Assembly: GCF_013393945.1 (NCBI RefSeq)
Contig: NZ_CP040297.1
Location: 3,442,001 to 3,506,000 of the forward strand
DNA from: Nostoc sp. TCL26-01
Lineage (GTDB): Bacteria > Cyanobacteriota > Cyanobacteriia > Cyanobacteriales > Nostocaceae
Reading direction: 5' to 3'
Length of the DNA: 64,000 nucleotides
Shown here: positions 63,868 to 64,000 of the stretch, in pieces
Position numbering within the stretch: the first letter of the stretch is position 1
Layout: every line of letters starts with the position of its first letter
The notes under the pieces: generated by a model
The model's input: only the letters and a program-made list of their open reading frames with translations
The model's database searches: none
What the model was told of the DNA's origin: nothing
Made by a program: the position numbers and the translations under genes

Positions 63868-64000
63868 ATGAGTACAGCACCAACTGTCACTCCAGAAAAG
63901 TCTAGTCAAACAGTCCGTAAGCATTACCCGAATTATAAAGTGATCGTTTTGAATGATGACTTTAATACTTTTCAACACGTCGCTGAGTGTTTGATGAAGT
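63868..64000 (+). CDS. clpS: ClpS, adaptor of Clp protease (cut by window edge)
   Basis: From ATG 63868 the frame is open to the window end (44 residues, MSTAPTVTPEKSSQTVRKHYP). NYKVIVLNDDFNTFQHVAECLMK is the ClpS signature for binding ClpC/ClpA and N-degron substrates. The C-terminal half with the degron pocket is outside the window. Members are about 95-105 residues. Confidence 0.9.
   Translation, partial: MSTAPTVTPEKSSQTVRKHYPNYKVIVLNDDFNTFQHVAECLMK

Overview
The window looks like chromosomal DNA of a heterocyst-forming cyanobacterium of the Nostoc/Anabaena group. The evidence is a complete hetR (12537-13436) with every residue I can check at its known position, a HetZ-family gene, a CcbP-type calcium-binding protein, ycf51, a multi-GAF adenylate cyclase of the Anabaena CyaB type, a carotenoid oxygenase, many GCGATCGC (HIP1) octamers and many heptameric or octameric tandem repeats between genes. 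I cannot name the strain from sequence alone.

Layout. Positions 1-5.7 kb form an accessory block: a truncated Uma2 gene, DUF29, a DUF433/DUF5615 toxin-antitoxin pair whose toxin is broken by a 91-bp miniature element, a caspase-TPR gene with a shortened small partner gene, and an HTH/PIN pair. Positions 5.8-11.4 kb hold a zinc alcohol dehydrogenase, a PiT phosphate permease and a DMT permease fused to a coiled coil. hetR follows a 1.15-kb leader that carries a second miniature element. Positions 13.4-20 kb hold a small exported protein, a tiny gene facing a nonsense-mutated one, rpsD, moaA, a ParD/ParE pair, a Rieske oxygenase and a small exported protein. Positions 20-31 kb hold the cyclase, a conserved hypothetical, a flippase-like membrane protein, two small exported proteins, larC, a YciO-type gene and the HetZ-family gene. 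Positions 31-42 kb hold an amine oxidase, a methyltransferase, Uma2, the CcbP-like gene, maa, a PAS-GGDEF regulator, a YnfA protein, an AAA ATPase with a possible Toprim partner, folB, an acyltransferase and ycf51. Positions 42-48 kb hold a DUF2283/DUF4258 module bracketed by a duplicated ycf51 3' end, an iron-ADH/aminotransferase/DUF4058 run and an aspartic protease pair. Positions 48.1-51.5 kb are an arsenic cluster: arsR, a pstS-like gene, an aquaporin, arsH and arsC. The remainder holds a DUF4351 gene between direct repeats, Uma2, a carotenoid oxygenase, two histidine phosphatases, msrB, a FIST sensor with its kinase, glk, an exported FAD oxidoreductase and the start of clpS.

How genes work together. 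The clearest unit is the arsenic cluster, in which two ATCAA-N6-TTGA(T/A) palindromes lie between arsR and the downstream genes. Other probable units are the FIST/kinase pair, the AAA/Toprim-like pair, the ADH/aminotransferase/DUF4058 run and several toxin-antitoxin pairs. Small accessory genes here are often damaged: the DUF5615 toxin by a transposed element, the DUF4258 gene by a frameshift plus a stop, and the gene at 14968-15240 by a stop. Three miniature elements share ends (TACCA...TGGTA) and 3-bp TNA target duplications, and a separate 115-bp family has two copies.
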